Shown here: positions 7,219 to 16,560 of the stretch, one piece after another
How the letters are laid out: every line of letters begins with the position of its first letter
Position numbering within the stretch: the first letter of the stretch is position 1
NCBI RefSeq assembly: GCF_003946205.1
Contig: NZ_RHOS01000010.1
Coordinates: 1 to 64,000, forward strand
DNA: 64,000 nucleotides
Direction of reading: 5' to 3'
Source of the DNA: Companilactobacillus keshanensis
GTDB taxonomy: Bacteria > Bacillota > Bacilli > Lactobacillales > Lactobacillaceae
Translations under genes and position numbers: made by a program
Notes under the pieces: generated by a model
Seen by the model: only the letters and a program-made list of their open reading frames with translations
What the model was told of the DNA's origin: nothing
Databases searched by the model: none

Positions 7219-8490
7219 TCAATCTTTTACTTCTGATTCAGATTTAATTTTCTCTTGGAGTAGAATATCGATATTTCTCGTTGCAGGCATCAAGAACGCA
7301 AACAATCCACATGCCAAAGTCCCTAATCCACCAATTATAAATAAACTATTTACACCAATTTTATCGGCCAAAGGACCAGCAAATATCAAACCTACTGGTC
7401 CAGCAATACTCATTAATGAATTCAAGATTCCCAAAATGCGGCCAAGATTTTCAGGAGGATAACTTTGCTGGATCATAGCCATCAACAAAGTGTTGAAAAA
7501 AGGTGTAGCGATGCCAGCAATTGCATTTAAAACGGCAAACAAGATAAATCCCTTTTGATTACCAGGTAAAAATCCACTAGCACCAAATCCGATCCCCATA
7601 ACCAGCATGGACATCAAAATCGGTTTCATTCGATCAGACCAGTTTCCCAAAAATCCGATCACTGCGCCTCCGGCAAGCATTCCCACTGAATAAATCACTT
7701 CAATAATACCTGCTTGTGCAACCGTACCTTTAAAATAAGACATTGTCATTAATGGGTATAAACTGGCAGCGGGCATGAACAAAAGTGTAAAAACCATCCC
7801 CATTAAAGTTATATACCAGAGCCCCTTATTATCTTTTAATTGAGTTAACCCAAACTTCATATCAGACAAGATCTTAATTTTCTCATCAAAAACTGGATGT
7901 TCAGGAATTTTAACAAAAAGAATCACTGTAACCCCGATTACAGCACCAATAACGTCCAATAAAATCAGCATAGTTATTGGAACAATTGAAAATAAAAACG
8001 CTCCTAATGCCGGTGCAATAATCATATTAGCTGATTGAATCATTCCCAACTGACCGTTCATCTTCGTAAGTTCTTTACCTGGAACCATTGTTGGTATGAT
8101 CGATTGAATTGTTGGCATTTGAAATGTTTGTGCGATAGACCGCATCAATAACGATACAAAAATCAACCACAATGGAAAATCCTTATTAACAATTCCAACA
8201 ACTGCCAAAATAATTGCAATCACGGCCGCAACTATGTCTGGAACAATTAATAAAACTTTCTTATTAGTTCGATCAACAAACGGTCCGATCAATGGGCTTA
8301 ATAAAACCATTGGTAGCATACCCAATAAAGTAGCAAAACTAAGAATAGTTGCAGATCCAGTTTGTTTAGTTAAATACCAAATAATTGAATACTGCACCAC
8401 CATACTAGTGATACCTGAGAAAAATTGCCCCACCAAAAAAATATTTATATTACGACGCCAATTAGGTATAGTAAATGTTTCTTCTATCAT
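7219..8490 (-). CDS. MFS transporter, MefA-like drug efflux family
   Basis: About 12 membrane helices. The first loop motif reads GPFVDRTNKK after helix 2, and the N-terminal half (ILSFATLLGMLPMVLLSPLI) resembles the Mef(A)/MFS_3 (DHA3) drug exporters, which are proton antiporters in the cell membrane. The start is the ATG at 8490 with AGGAGG seven bases upstream. A single gene followed by its own terminator. Substrate unknown; macrolide resistance should not be assumed from family resemblance. Confidence 0.88.
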   Translation of the reverse strand: MIEETFTIPNWRRNINIFLVGQFFSGITSMVVQYSIIWYLTKQTGSATILSFATLLGMLPMVLLSPLIGPFVDRTNKKVLLIVPDIVAAVIAIILAVVGIVNKDFPLWLIFVSLLMRSIAQTFQMPTIQSIIPTMVPGKELTKMNGQLGMIQSANMIIAPALGAFLFSIVPITMLILLDVIGAVIGVTVILFVKIPEHPVFDEKIKILSDMKFGLTQLKDNKGLWYITLMGMVFTLLFMPAASLYPLMTMSYFKGTVAQAGIIEVIYSVGMLAGGAVIGFLGNWSDRMKPILMSMLVMGIGFGASGFLPGNQKGFILFAVLNAIAGIATPFFNTLLMAMIQQSYPPENLGRILGILNSLMSIAGPVGLIFAGPLADKIGVNSLFIIGGLGTLACGLFAFLMPATRNIDILLQEKIKSESEVKD

Positions 8491-8639
8491 AAAATCCCCT
8501 CCTAATCCCATTCAAAACACAGGAATTAGATTCTCTCATGACGAATAATTTTAGTCAAGATAAATTTATTTTGAAAATTATGACATTTTTATTAATTTTT
8601 TTCGGAAAACTACAAGGATTATGATAGTGAATTCAAACA

Positions 8640-8683
8640 AAAAAGTCCTCAAGTATACAATATTTAATATACTTGAGGACTTC
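8640..8683. terminator. Terminator of pepO
   Basis: AAGTCCTCAAGTATA pairs with TATACTTGAGGACTT, followed on the minus strand by a T run. Lies 40 bp past the pepO stop. Confidence 0.9.
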
Positions 8684-8722
8684 CAAAATAACTATTATAA
8701 ATTTAAAACTCTTATCCGGAAA

Positions 8723-10666
8723 TTACCAGATAGTTACTCTCTTAGAAGGATCCAACCACATTCCATCATCAGATGTGATCTCAAAAGCATCATAGAACTC
8801 ATCCATATTTTGTGCCTGAACATTGGCGCGTAATGGACCTGGTGCATGGACATCAGTCGAAAGTAATAGTTCATTAAATTGTTTAGTAGCTTTTAATCTC
8901 CAAACTCTCGCCCAATTAATAAAGAACTTTTTAGCATCATAATCATCTTCTGATTTGGCAGCTTCCAGAGCACAGCGAAGTCCACCATCATCAGCAACAT
9001 TTTCACTGACTACTAACTTACCATTAACCTTGCTTCCGGCGTATGGAATATCATCGAACTGATCGATAACTTTTTGAGTAAGTCCTTGAAACTTCTCATA
9101 ATCTTCCTTAGTCCACCAATTATTCATATTCCCGTATTCATCGAATTGTGCACCATTGTTATCAAAGGCATGAGAAATTTCATGCGCAATGACGGCTCCA
9201 ATACCACCATAATTTTCACTACTCAACTGATCCAAACTATAGAATGGAGCTTGCAAGATAGCGGCTGGGAAAGTTATGTCATTTCTTGAAGGATCATAAC
9301 AAGCATTGACCATATGCCCAGGCATAAGCCATTTCTTACGATCGACTGGTTTACTATATTGATCCAAGGAATTTTGTCTAAAGATCTTTCTAATGGCAAT
9401 TATATTTTCATACAATGATTCATTCTCATTAATACTGATTTTCTTATAAATATCATCAATCTTATCTGGATATCCAACCTTAACTTCGATCTTATCCAAT
9501 TTAACGATAGCTTTTTGTTTTGTGGCTTCGCTCAACCAGCTATTATCACTAATACGTTGCTCATAAATAGCAATCATTTTCTTGATCATATTAGCAACGT
9601 CTTTTTTAGCAGCTTCACCGAAATATTTATTACCATAATAAACTCCGACTACCTGACTAAAGATACCTGAAGCCTTGTGGTAAGCGTATTTAGTTCTATT
9701 TTGTAATTCTTTGGCACCACTTAAAGCAAGATTGTATTCTCCAATTGTTTGACGGAATTCTTCATCTAAGTTAGAAGCATTTCCAGTCAAATAATCTACC
9801 AACATCCAAGCTTTAAGATTATCAAAGGTATCATCATTAACCAATTTATTTAGATTATCTAAATAACGTGGTTCAGTAATGATAACTTTGTCTGGTGTGT
9901 CATTTATAAGATCTTCAACTTGTTGTTTCAAATCAAGGTTATCTGACTTCTTGATATACTCTGAAAAGTCCATTGGATTATAAATCTTAGTATAATCGGC
10001 CCATTCTTCAGAACTTTTAACGATCGGAACTAATGCCTTATCAAAAACCAAAGCCTTTTCAACAATTTTCTTGGCTTCTTCAAGATCATAGCCAATCATT
10101 GAAAGCAGACGCGTTGCTACTTCGGCAAACCTAGTCAGAAGTTGCTTACCTGATTCATTCTTTTCATCATAATAAGTCTTGTCTGGAAGAATCAAGCCTG
10201 CTCCACCAACATAAACAACATTTTTAGAAGTGTCCTTCATATCTGCATCAACATCAATGTCAATTGGTAATGAGAATCCATCTCTTGAAAAGTCAGCCAA
10301 ATGTTCACTGAGTTCCTTAACATTATTTAAATCAGTGATCCTCTGAATGTCCTTTAGAATAGGTTGATGATGAAACTTATTCAAATGTTCAACATTATTT
10401 GTTAAACGATATAATTTAACGGCTTGTAATAACAAGTCGTTATTTATTTTTTTCTCATCATTAGCAAACTCATGAAAATCTTTCATTAATGATTTCTCAA
10501 CACCCTCGTCGAGATCCATGAATCCACCAGTTCTTGGTTTGTCTGATGGTATTTCGGCTTTCTCTTGCCAAGCACCATTAACAGCCAAGTACAAATTTTC
10601 TTTATAATCAGTCGGTTTAGCGTCGATCATGTCGCCAGATCCACCGATAATCTTACTAGTAAACAT
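8723..10666 (-). CDS. pepO: M13 family endopeptidase PepO
   Basis: A zinc metallopeptidase of the neprilysin family, 647 residues from the ATG at 10666 (GGTGGTG seven bases upstream). The zinc motif HEISH (HExxH, about residue 490) and the third ligand ENVADDGG (ExxAD, about 546) are intact, as is the N-terminal M13 domain starting DYKENLYLAVNGAW. No signal peptide is present, as expected for cytoplasmic lactococcal and lactobacillar PepO, which cleaves oligopeptides from casein-type growth. Monocistronic, ended by the hairpin at 8640-8683. Confidence 0.95.
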   Translation of the reverse strand: MFTSKIIGGSGDMIDAKPTDYKENLYLAVNGAWQEKAEIPSDKPRTGGFMDLDEGVEKSLMKDFHEFANDEKKINNDLLLQAVKLYRLTNNVEHLNKFHHQPILKDIQRITDLNNVKELSEHLADFSRDGFSLPIDIDVDADMKDTSKNVVYVGGAGLILPDKTYYDEKNESGKQLLTRFAEVATRLLSMIGYDLEEAKKIVEKALVFDKALVPIVKSSEEWADYTKIYNPMDFSEYIKKSDNLDLKQQVEDLINDTPDKVIITEPRYLDNLNKLVNDDTFDNLKAWMLVDYLTGNASNLDEEFRQTIGEYNLALSGAKELQNRTKYAYHKASGIFSQVVGVYYGNKYFGEAAKKDVANMIKKMIAIYEQRISDNSWLSEATKQKAIVKLDKIEVKVGYPDKIDDIYKKISINENESLYENIIAIRKIFRQNSLDQYSKPVDRKKWLMPGHMVNACYDPSRNDITFPAAILQAPFYSLDQLSSENYGGIGAVIAHEISHAFDNNGAQFDEYGNMNNWWTKEDYEKFQGLTQKVIDQFDDIPYAGSKVNGKLVVSENVADDGGLRCALEAAKSEDDYDAKKFFINWARVWRLKATKQFNELLLSTDVHAPGPLRANVQAQNMDEFYDAFEITSDDGMWLDPSKRVTIW

Positions 10667-10805
10667 ATATACACCACCATGCAATTTTATAACTACTATA
10701 TCACTATTTTATTTTCATTAGAAAAATTATGAGCCGTAGGGCTACTGAAAGGAATTTTATCATACGTTTTATATAGTCCATATTTTCTGAAATTGAATTG
10801 GGGTC

Positions 10806-10834
10806 AAAAAAAGGATACCCAATTAAGATATCCT
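10806..10834 (-). terminator. Terminator after universal stress protein
   Basis: GGATA pairs with TATCC on the minus strand, followed by seven T. Confidence 0.8.
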
Positions 10835-10864
10835 AACAAATTCATTATTTTCAATTCTATTCTA

Positions 10865-11329
10865 CTATCTAATGACACTGACCGAAACGCGAGCATTATT
10901 AACGATCTTTGCAGCTTGTGAACCAATAGTATTACGATAACGATTCTTTTCCTCAACTCCAACAATAACAAGATCCGGAGTAAACTTAGGAATAACCTTT
11001 TCAACGATAGATTGACCAGGGCTACCTTCAGTAACCATCAAGTGGACGTTATTTACACCAAAGGTTTCAGCTTTCTTGCCATATGTCTCAAGTAATTCTT
11101 TGATCTGATTACGACGTTCAGATAAAATACCAGGATCAAGCGATTGGAAAATATTCAAATCACCGATTTCCAGAACGGAAACGATCCCTAATTCGGCATT
11201 GTAATGTTTGGCTAATGAACAAGCATAATTAAAAGCATTCTTAGATGATGCGAAATCATCAGAATCTACACAAATCAGAATCTTTTCATATTCAATTTTT
11301 TTAACTTTATAATCACGTACTTCATCCAT
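10865..11329 (-). CDS. Universal stress protein (UspA family)
   Basis: A 154-residue UspA domain (KILICVDSDDFASSKNAF at the start, VDSxxxA motif). The ATP-binding loop G-2x-G-9x-G(S/T) of the MJ0577 type is not intact near the C-terminus (GVEEKNRYRNTIGSQA), suggesting a non-nucleotide-binding member. Start at ATG 11329 with AGGAGG upstream. It follows the ATP-grasp gene by 13 bases and is probably co-transcribed with it, which hints at stress-linked expression of the ligase. Confidence 0.88.
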   Translation of the reverse strand: MDEVRDYKVKKIEYEKILICVDSDDFASSKNAFNYACSLAKHYNAELGIVSVLEIGDLNIFQSLDPGILSERRNQIKELLETYGKKAETFGVNNVHLMVTEGSPGQSIVEKVIPKFTPDLVIVGVEEKNRYRNTIGSQAAKIVNNARVSVSVIR

Positions 11330-11342
11330 TAAATTGAGCCTC

Positions 11343-12626
11343 CTATTTTTCGAAATCTCGGCCTTTATTTGCTTCAAAGTATGTATCAAAGCGTTTGACA
11401 TAATTATGGAACATATATGTTAGTAACAACCAACGCTTGAACGACTTATCTTTGTCATAAAAGACCGTTGTACCGGTACGTTCTTGTTTGATAAGTTCTT
11501 CAGCATAACGACTGGCATCATTGTCAGAAGCATACTTTCTGAAGACCTTGATCGGAACACCTAACCAAAGTTTATGTTGGGCTTTATTCTTATTAGCATA
11601 AATTGTAGGTTCATTTTCTAAGCTGCCTTCAACATAATCATCAACTAGGTATTTAGCTAAATTATAACCGTTTAGGGTAACAAAGAAACTACTTCTTCCT
11701 TGTCTTAAATTAATTTCAAAAAACTTGAAGGTTTGGTCACGTGCATCGTACTTCATATCAAAGTTAGCAAATCCAGTGAATTCAATATCCTCAAGAAATT
11801 TTTGAACTAGGTCATACACATCCTGATTAAATTCAGGCACGATAGCTACATAATTACCAATAGCTTGTGGAGTTGGGTCTTCCAAAAGCGGATGTCCCAA
11901 ACACATCATTTTGACGTGATGATTGTGATCAACATAAGCATTTAACACACGCATGTTGGAATCATCCCCAGGAATAAAATCTTGTAGGATCAAGTCAGAA
12001 TTATAACCATTGTCATAAATCTTAGCGACAACATCATTAAACTCATCATCTGAATGAACTGTAAAAGCCTTCTTTCGACCTTCAAAGTGAATATCCAACC
12101 ATTCCACACTATTGGCTGGTTTTAAAGCCACCGGATAGTCAAATGGCACATTCATGTCAGATTTTTCTTGATACATTTTTTTAGTAATAATTTTTGTCTT
12201 TGGATGTGGAAGGTCATGTTTATCAGCAATCTGATAGAAACTTTCCTTATTATTCAATGACTTCAACTTATCATAATCAACATATGGACAAACGAAAGTT
12301 TTTGACAACTCTTCTTTATGCTTACTGATAAGTTCTGCGTAGCCATCACCACAGGCAATCAAGATAACTGGTTCTTCATGATTTTCATAAACCTTAGCAA
12401 TTTCGCGCATCTTTTCGATAAATACTGGATCTTCAGAAAAACCTTGAGTAATACTTAAATTAACAATTTTAGTAAAACGAGTAGGTGCCAATTGCGCACC
12501 CGCATAGGCTTGCACTGCTCCACCATAAACTTCATGGAAAGCACGTGCCATACCATAAACATTCATATCACTACCTAAAATTATCGGAGTGAATTTCTTT
12601 CCTGATTTAGTTTCGATAAGGATCAA
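11343..12626 (-). CDS. ATP-grasp carboxylate-amine ligase, D-aspartate ligase-like
   Basis: About 424 residues. The N-terminus (FTPIILGSDMNVYGMARAFHE) and overall length resemble the D-aspartate ligases that add D-Asp to the lysine side chain of peptidoglycan precursors (Aslfm of Enterococcus faecium, AslA of Lactococcus). ATP-grasp features include the lysine region YPVALKPANS and the metal-binding EINLRQGRSS. The neighbouring asparagine synthase would fit amidation of the D-Asp bridge. The start is odd: the TTG at 12626 directly abuts the GAGG of a strong SD, leaving no spacing, and the next well-placed in-frame codon is ATC at 12615-12617, nine bases after GAGG. No in-frame ATG occurs before residue 21. 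Confidence 0.85.
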   Translation of the reverse strand: MILIETKSGKKFTPIILGSDMNVYGMARAFHEVYGGAVQAYAGAQLAPTRFTKIVNLSITQGFSEDPVFIEKMREIAKVYENHEEPVILIACGDGYAELISKHKEELSKTFVCPYVDYDKLKSLNNKESFYQIADKHDLPHPKTKIITKKMYQEKSDMNVPFDYPVALKPANSVEWLDIHFEGRKKAFTVHSDDEFNDVVAKIYDNGYNSDLILQDFIPGDDSNMRVLNAYVDHNHHVKMMCLGHPLLEDPTPQAIGNYVAIVPEFNQDVYDLVQKFLEDIEFTGFANFDMKYDARDQTFKFFEINLRQGRSSFFVTLNGYNLAKYLVDDYVEGSLENEPTIYANKNKAQHKLWLGVPIKVFRKYASDNDASRYAEELIKQERTGTTVFYDKDKSFKRWLLLTYMFHNYVKRFDTYFEANKGRDFEK

Positions 12627-12678
12627 CCTCTTACTTTTATGAGTTCATATTTAAAATTTTACACACATTTCAAACAAA

Positions 12679-12684
12679 ATTATA
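12679..12684 (-). promoter_or_regulatory. Extended -10 promoter for the ATP-grasp gene
   Basis: On the minus strand TGTTATAAT (TGnTATAAT, extended -10) lies about 55 bp before the ligase coding region and downstream of the asnB terminator. No clear -35 box. Confidence 0.6.
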
Positions 12685-12755
12685 ACATATTCAAACAATA
12701 CTTCGATATTACGCCATTTAATTATCATTTTCTAAATATTCTTATACTAAACATT

Positions 12756-12785
12756 AAAAGCGTCCCCATTAATAAGGACGCTTTC
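12756..12785 (-). terminator. Terminator of asnB
   Basis: AAAGCGTCC pairs with GGACGCTTT just after the asnB stop. Only four T follow on the minus strand, so partial readthrough into the ligase gene is possible. Confidence 0.75.
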
Positions 12786-12790
12786 ATTTA

Positions 12791-14689
12791 TTAGCTGACG
12801 ATCTTAACTTTCGGATCAACATTGGGTTTTTTACCATCATCGATAAAGAACACTTTGTACCAAATTAAGAAAGTATAAATCGTCCAAATCTTACGACGAT
12901 CATCATTCTTATTATTATAAAATTCATCTAGCATTTCTATGATCTTATCTTGGTCAAAAAAATCACCAGCAAAATCTTCACTGAACAATTCTCTAAACCG
13001 TTGATAGACTTCTTTTGAACGGATCCAGTCACGGATCGGTACTGGAAATCCTAGTTTTTTACGCTTGGCCCATTCTTTTGGCAATGCACGTTTGGAAGCG
13101 ACTCTCAATGCATATTTGCTATCCTTTTTATTCAAAAGATATTTCGTAGGAATCCCGGCAGCAACCTTGGCAACTTCTTTATCTAAGAACGGTACACGCA
13201 ATTCCATAGAATTGGCCATACTCATTCTATCAGCCTTTAATAAAATATCGTTAGACATAAACTGATGCAGATCCAAATACTGCATCTTCTTCACTTCGTC
13301 GTCAAAATTAGCGACTTTACGATAGCTTCTCATCACGATATCTTTTACTGAACGAGCCTTTTCAAAATCAGATTGAACGATATCAGCTGCCTCATCTTCA
13401 CTAAAGACCTTAGCTTCACCAATAAAGAATTCTTCTGCCTTGGCAGTAGATTCATACAAGTGCAAACGTCCTGGAAAATTAGGTAATCTCTCAAATCCAT
13501 GAGCTAGCTTATAGCGCACACCCTTAGGTAGTTTCTTCAGATCTTGAGCAAACGCACGAATAACTTTAGATTTGGAATGATCGCCATAATTAGCATAACC
13601 GGCAAATAACTCATCCGCACCCTCTCCAGAAAGAATAACAGTGACATCTTTACTAGCCAGTTTCGTCAAAAAATAAAGTGGAACACACGAAGGATTTGAA
13701 TCTGGTTCATCCATATAATATTGGATCAAAGGCATAGCCTTGATGGCTTCATCCCTTGTTACGATTCCACGGGTATTTTTCAATCCCAAGTGATCGGCCA
13801 ATTCTTTAGCCGCACTGCCTTCTTCATAAGTATTCGTGTCAAAATCGATCGAATAAGTGTGTTCAGGTTTCAAGATTGCAGTTATATAACTAGAATCGAC
13901 CCCACTCGACAACAATGAGCCCACCGAAACATCACTGATCGAATGTGCTTTTACCGAATCATGTAATGAATCGTCGATTTCTTTAACAGTTTCTTCAAAG
14001 CTCAATTGGTTCTCTTTAAAATGCATATCCCAATATTTCTTGATACTCAATTTTCCACCTTTGTAGGTAAAATAGTGACCTTCAGGAATTCGGAAAACAT
14101 TTTTAAAAAATGTTTCATTTAAAGCTGAGTATTGGAAAGTTAAATAAGGTTTCAAAGCCGCTTTATTCAGTTCCTTTTTAAAATTAGGCTGTTTCAAAAA
14201 CGATTTGATCTCAGAACCAAAAATGAAAGTTCCTTGACGATTGTAATAGTACAACGGTTTGATACCAAAGAAATCTCTAGCACCCGTTATATCGCCAGTT
14301 TCCAGATCATAGATAACAAAGGCAAACATTCCACGGATCTTTTTGAGTAGTTCAACGATGCCCCACTCTTCAAAACCGTGTAATAGAACTTCTGTATCCG
14401 TATTCGTCTTAAATTTATGGCCGCCTTTTTTTAGCTCTTCTCTAATAATTTGATAATTATAAATTTCACCATTGAAGATTATAGCTTTACTATTATCTTC
14501 ATTATAGATTGGCTGCATACCGCCCTTGATATCTATAATACTCAAGCGACGAAAGCCCAGTGCAACGTTGCCGTTGATCAGTTCACCTGAACTGTTAGGA
14601 CCACGATGCTTAATTGCATCCATCATAGATTCGATCACTGGTTTTTTCTCAGCAATATTCTTATCTACGAATCCGACAATTCCACACAT
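12791..14689 (-). CDS. asnB: Asparagine synthase (glutamine-hydrolysing)
   Basis: 632 residues. The N-terminal glutaminase begins MCGIVGFVD with the nucleophile Cys2; RRLSIID and FNGEIYNY motifs follow. The C-terminal synthetase holds the pyrophosphatase loop as SSGVDSS (about residue 260). It transfers amide nitrogen from glutamine to an aspartyl carboxylate with ATP. Next to a D-Asp-ligase-like enzyme, it could be the AsnH-type protein that amidates D-Asp in the peptidoglycan bridge (known in Lactococcus) rather than a maker of free asparagine; this is inference from order. AGGAG precedes the ATG. It follows the metallophosphatase gene by 11 bases. Confidence 0.92.
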   Translation of the reverse strand: MCGIVGFVDKNIAEKKPVIESMMDAIKHRGPNSSGELINGNVALGFRRLSIIDIKGGMQPIYNEDNSKAIIFNGEIYNYQIIREELKKGGHKFKTNTDTEVLLHGFEEWGIVELLKKIRGMFAFVIYDLETGDITGARDFFGIKPLYYYNRQGTFIFGSEIKSFLKQPNFKKELNKAALKPYLTFQYSALNETFFKNVFRIPEGHYFTYKGGKLSIKKYWDMHFKENQLSFEETVKEIDDSLHDSVKAHSISDVSVGSLLSSGVDSSYITAILKPEHTYSIDFDTNTYEEGSAAKELADHLGLKNTRGIVTRDEAIKAMPLIQYYMDEPDSNPSCVPLYFLTKLASKDVTVILSGEGADELFAGYANYGDHSKSKVIRAFAQDLKKLPKGVRYKLAHGFERLPNFPGRLHLYESTAKAEEFFIGEAKVFSEDEAADIVQSDFEKARSVKDIVMRSYRKVANFDDEVKKMQYLDLHQFMSNDILLKADRMSMANSMELRVPFLDKEVAKVAAGIPTKYLLNKKDSKYALRVASKRALPKEWAKRKKLGFPVPIRDWIRSKEVYQRFRELFSEDFAGDFFDQDKIIEMLDEFYNNKNDDRRKIWTIYTFLIWYKVFFIDDGKKPNVDPKVKIVS

Positions 14690-14700
14690 ATTTATTTCTC

Positions 14701-15870
14701 CTATATCTCAAAACTTACATATCTAGTTGCTGCTCCGTAACCAAATATTTGTAGTCGCAATTTATCAGGATCAATATTAACAAAATATCCAGCTAATTCA
14801 GATATTTCATTGTAACGTCGATCCCACTTCTTGTTGTAATCAGTTGTTAATCCATGTTTCTTCCCCATTAAAGCAGAACAATTTAATATTATATGATTAA
14901 TTCCAGCAACTTTATAGTATTTTTCATAATGCATATGTCCACAAATATAGGTTGTAACCTTAGAGATCCCTGTTGATGAGAAGTCATATCTTAAATTAAC
15001 GCCAAAATCACCCGTGAGTTCATTTTTAACTTGACCGCGTGCCTTGTTATTGAACGCCACAAAAAGCTGCTGGATAAGGTCGCCATTGAAATTTAAAGCA
15101 CTTCTGCCGCTAGGACTAATAATATTGGCGTGTCCCATCACCACAACGTGCTTATCGACCGTATTTTCCAACACAGTTATCAAATCTTCTAATTGTTGTT
15201 CTCTTACACCACGTACTTTTTTGAAGTCATATTTTTTAGAACCATTGTTCAGAATATAAGGAATATCACTAGTATTCACAAAGATAACTCGGATATCACC
15301 TTTATCAAACCAACCAATTTTAGAAACTGGATTAAGTCTAAAAATTTTGGGTTGATCAAAGTCAGAATTCGTTACTAAACTATCATAATCATCCCGTCTG
15401 AATGAAGCCGAGCTGACAAAGCGATGCTCATCATATTTGTCATTCTCATCATGATTACCTTCAGCAATAAAAAATGGCGATTTACTGTTTTGATAATTCT
15501 CCACAGCAAATCGTAACAAACCACGACTGATTTCTGGTTTATCACTACCATCGATCATATCACCTAGATGTACATTCAGATCAACACCAGTTGCATCACT
15601 GACCGCATTGCTCTCAATAATATGACGCACGCCATTGATCCCATAATAAGATGCACTAGCAATTGCCTTAGCATGAGTATCAGTCAGAACAGAAATTGTC
15701 ATAGTATTATCAGTTATATGTGGTTTAACATTATTTTTAAAAACATTATTTATATAATCAACTGAAAAAGGTCTAGGTTTCAATTTTCTGAGAAAATTAT
15801 CAGTTTGTGTAGAGATAAATTCAGACGGTCTTGGACGTAAAACCTTTTTCGCAAAATTTTTAATATTCAA
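14701..15870 (-). CDS. Calcineurin-like metallophosphoesterase
   Basis: 389 residues with the five metallophosphatase blocks in order: LTDTHAKA, HLGDMIDGSD, EGNHDEND, VMGHANI and CGHMHYE, giving a full bimetal site. No signal peptide, so probably cytoplasmic. The target is unknown. TTG start at 15870 with AGGAG nine bases upstream. First gene of an operon with asnB (11-base gap), so a function in wall metabolism or phosphate turnover linked to it is possible but unproven. Confidence 0.9.
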   Translation of the reverse strand: MNIKNFAKKVLRPRPSEFISTQTDNFLRKLKPRPFSVDYINNVFKNNVKPHITDNTMTISVLTDTHAKAIASASYYGINGVRHIIESNAVSDATGVDLNVHLGDMIDGSDKPEISRGLLRFAVENYQNSKSPFFIAEGNHDENDKYDEHRFVSSASFRRDDYDSLVTNSDFDQPKIFRLNPVSKIGWFDKGDIRVIFVNTSDIPYILNNGSKKYDFKKVRGVREQQLEDLITVLENTVDKHVVVMGHANIISPSGRSALNFNGDLIQQLFVAFNNKARGQVKNELTGDFGVNLRYDFSSTGISKVTTYICGHMHYEKYYKVAGINHIILNCSALMGKKHGLTTDYNKKWDRRYNEISELAGYFVNIDPDKLRLQIFGYGAATRYVSFEI

Positions 15871-15923
15871 TGTTTTGTTCTCCTAATACTTCTCATACTA
15901 ACATTTTTTTAGTGAAAAGAATC

Positions 15924-15950
15924 AAAAAAACCATCTGTCATGATGGCTTA
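15924..15950 (-). terminator. Terminator after GNAT gene
   Basis: GCCATC pairs with GATGG on the minus strand, followed by seven T. It ends the acetyltransferase transcript. Confidence 0.8.
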
Positions 15951-15970
15951 TCTTAGGTCTGATTTAACTG

Positions 15971-16495
15971 TTATTTTAGTAGGATCTGGTAGGCTTTTCG
16001 GTCACCTTTATCCTCGTCCATAGTAATAATACCCTTTTCGTTGAATCCATTAGCTTTGATAACATGTTGCATAACTAGGTTTTCTGGATGAGTATCGATT
16101 CTGACATCTTGATAACCAAGATAATAAGACATTGTCATAAGTTGTTGGATCAAAGCAGCAGACAGATGTTGACCCTGATGACCAGGTTCAACTGCAATTC
16201 GATGAATGATCGAATATGTTACATCTGAGTCTCCATCCCATTTACCATTTGTTATATCTTGATAGTTTTTGTCGTAGCCTTGTTGAAGAGCAGCTGTTCC
16301 CACAACTTCACCGTCCAACAATAAAACATAGTTAATACCCTCTTCAAGATCCTGTTTTAAGATTTCTTCGTTAGGATAACCACGTTGCCACTGGTCGACA
16401 CCACGATCGCGTAAGGTCTTTTTAGCGCCTTTAATAATTTCTATAACTTTTGGCAAATCGTCTTGTTTTGCACGACGTAAATAAATATTGCTCAT
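15971..16495 (-). CDS. GNAT family N-acetyltransferase
   Basis: 174 residues with the GNAT fold: motif A region RIAVEPGHQGQHLSAAL, a Q/RxxGxG/A-type acetyl-CoA loop in degenerate form, about residues 95-112. Acceptor unknown. AAGGAGG precedes the ATG. The gene follows the small ABC transporter operon by 66 bases on the same strand. Confidence 0.88.
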   Translation of the reverse strand: MSNIYLRRAKQDDLPKVIEIIKGAKKTLRDRGVDQWQRGYPNEEILKQDLEEGINYVLLLDGEVVGTAALQQGYDKNYQDITNGKWDGDSDVTYSIIHRIAVEPGHQGQHLSAALIQQLMTMSYYLGYQDVRIDTHPENLVMQHVIKANGFNEKGIITMDEDKGDRKAYQILLK

Positions 16496-16560
16496 TATAG
16501 GCCTCCTTGTTCATCAGGCAATTAAAGCAGAAATAGACAGTAAATAGCAATACTTTTATC

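Noticed and set aside
7219-8490. Acquired macrolide resistance gene mef
   Set aside because: Only family-level resemblance; base composition and context are like the neighbours and no mobile element is present.
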